DNA of 64,000 nt from positions 1-64,000 of the forward strand of contig NZ_MBQE01000003.1 in the NCBI RefSeq assembly GCF_001696535.1. Reading direction: 5' to 3'. The notes beneath the pieces were generated by a model, which worked only from the letters and a program-made list of their open reading frames with translations, was not told the origin of the DNA and did not search any database. The position numbers and the translations under genes were made by a program. Positions 63,130-64,000 of this stretch are shown here, one piece after another; position 1 is the stretch's first letter; every line of letters begins with the position of its first letter. The DNA comes from Stappia indica (GTDB taxonomy: Bacteria; Pseudomonadota; Alphaproteobacteria; Rhizobiales; Stappiaceae).

Positions 63130-64000
63130 TTAGCCGGCGAAATAGCTGTCGAGGAAGCGGCGATAGATCGCGGCGAGGCCGTCCAGCTCGGCCAGCGGCA
63201 CGCGCTCGTCGACCTGGTGCATGGTCTGGCCGACGAGGCCGAACTCGACCACCGGGCAATAGTTCTTGATGAAGCGGGCATCCGAGGTGCCGCCGCCCGT
63301 CGAGAGCTCCGGCCGGCGGCCGGTCTCCGCTTCCACCGCATCGGCCAGCGCGTCGATCAGCTCCGCATCATGGGTGAGGAAGCTGTCGCTGGAATCGCTG
63401 GTGAAATCGAGCTGCCAGTCGCAGGCGAGCCCTTCGACGCCGGCCAGCGCATCGCGCAGATGCGCCTTCAGGCTGTCCACCGACCAGGTGTCGTTGAAGC
63501 GGATGTTGAAATTGGCGACCGCCTTGCGCGGGATGACGTTGAAGGCGGTGTTGCCGACATCGACGGTGGTGATTTCGAGATTCGACGGCTGAAAGCGCTC
63601 GTTGCCGGCATCGAGCACGAGAGCGTCGAGGCGGGCGAGCAGCGCCAGCATGTCGGAGACCGGGTTCTTCGCCAGATGCGGATAGGCGACATGGCCCTGC
63701 ACGCCGGTGACCGTGACGATGCCCGACAGCGAGCCGCGCCGGCCGACCTTGATCGCATCGCCGAGCTGCGCCGGGTTGGTCGGCTCGCCGACGATGCAGG
63801 CGTCGAACCGGTGGCCGCGCTCGGCCGCCCATTCCAGCAGCTTGACCGTGCCGTTGATCGCCGGGCCTTCCTCGTCGCCGGTGATCAGGAAGGAGATGCG
63901 CCCGTCGAGCGCGTCGCCCTTGTCCGCCACATAGGCGATGGCGGCGGCAGCAAACGCTGCGATGCCGCCCTTCATGTCGACCGCGCCGCGCCCGTGCAGG
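63130..64000 (-). CDS. dapE: Succinyl-diaminopimelate desuccinylase (3' part)
   Basis: Zinc hydrolase of lysine and diaminopimelate synthesis that cleaves N-succinyl-LL-diaminopimelate. The gene runs off the window, so the N-terminus with the first metal ligand is missing. The visible part begins GRGAVDMKGG (metal-binding Asp), then ITGDEEGPA (catalytic Glu pair), GEPTNPAQLGDAIKVGRRGS, the dimerisation domain, TGGGTSDARF and GLVGQTMHQVDERV with the last metal-ligand His. The stop is TAA at 63130-63132 on the complement. Confidence 0.96.
   Translation of the reverse strand, partial: LHGRGAVDMKGGIAAFAAAAIAYVADKGDALDGRISFLITGDEEGPAINGTVKLLEWAAERGHRFDACIVGEPTNPAQLGDAIKVGRRGSLSGIVTVTGVQGHVAYPHLAKNPVSDMLALLARLDALVLDAGNERFQPSNLEITTVDVGNTAFNVIPRKAVANFNIRFNDTWSVDSLKAHLRDALAGVEGLACDWQLDFTSDSSDSFLTHDAELIDALADAVEAETGRRPELSTGGGTSDARFIKNYCPVVEFGLVGQTMHQVDERVPLAELDGLAAIYRRFLDSYFAG

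Overview
The window is a high-GC bacterial chromosome segment with dense, mostly ATGA- or GTGA-coupled operons. Gene content points to an alphaproteobacterium of the Hyphomicrobiales: PutR/PutA divergon, cpa/tad pilus locus with a 58-aa Flp pilin, DUF1194 and DUF2189 proteins, and a def/fmt/truA/dapE neighbourhood. A Stappia/Roseibium-like marine genus would fit, but that is inference from gene content and not a measured relationship. I see no rRNA, tRNA, CRISPR array, transposase or integrase. It reads as core chromosome with a few accessory-looking spots.

Layout: (1) 0-4.4 kb, two minus-strand chemoreceptors with different sensor domains, separated by a strong terminator. (2) 4.9-5.6 kb, iron storage pair bfd-bfr; this Bfr lacks the usual haem-ligating Met52. 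(3) 5.6-9.2 kb, YnjBCD-type ABC importer on the minus strand, with a LacI-type palindrome just ahead of it. (4) 9.3-13.1 kb, putR/putA divergon for proline catabolism. (5) 13.1-18.2 kb, minus strand: DUF1194 VWA protein, then the coupled set mgsA-glk-hrpB, preceded by a long imperfect inverted repeat. (6) 18.8-34.7 kb, a roughly 16-kb nucleoside uptake and salvage cluster: SorC-type regulator, two tandem BMP-type binding proteins, ATPase, two permeases, cdd, purine nucleoside phosphorylase, deoC, deoA, deoB, a PhyH-type Fe(II)/2-oxoglutarate oxygenase, add, upp, an SDR and rbsK. (7) 34.8-39.3 kb, aspartic protease, galM, an acetylpolyamine-amidohydrolase-like deacetylase, a HAD phosphatase and a PhnD-like protein. 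(8) 39.3-51.4 kb, a complete cpa/tad pilus locus. (9) 51.6-56.8 kb, M17 aminopeptidase, MarR regulator, NlpC/P60 peptidase, a pseudo-receiver protein, a hydroxyacid reductase and an unrecognised 108-aa gene. (10) 57-64 kb, rmuC, def, marC, fmt, GNAT, truA, DUF2189 and the 3' part of dapE.

How the parts work together: the largest module imports nucleosides through BMP proteins and the ABC complex, deaminates them (Cdd, Add), phosphorolyses them (PunA, DeoA), isomerises pentose-1-phosphate (DeoB), cleaves deoxyribose-5-phosphate (DeoC), and captures uracil (Upp) and free ribose (RbsK). The oxygenase and the SDR inside it have no assigned role and are the most interesting biochemical unknowns. 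The tad locus encodes its own prepilin peptidase, secretin, motor, platform and pilotin, with CtrA-like boxes upstream of cpaB. Several other observations are regulatory DNA (palindromes, hairpins) or proteins missing a signature residue (Bfr Met52, receiver Asp).
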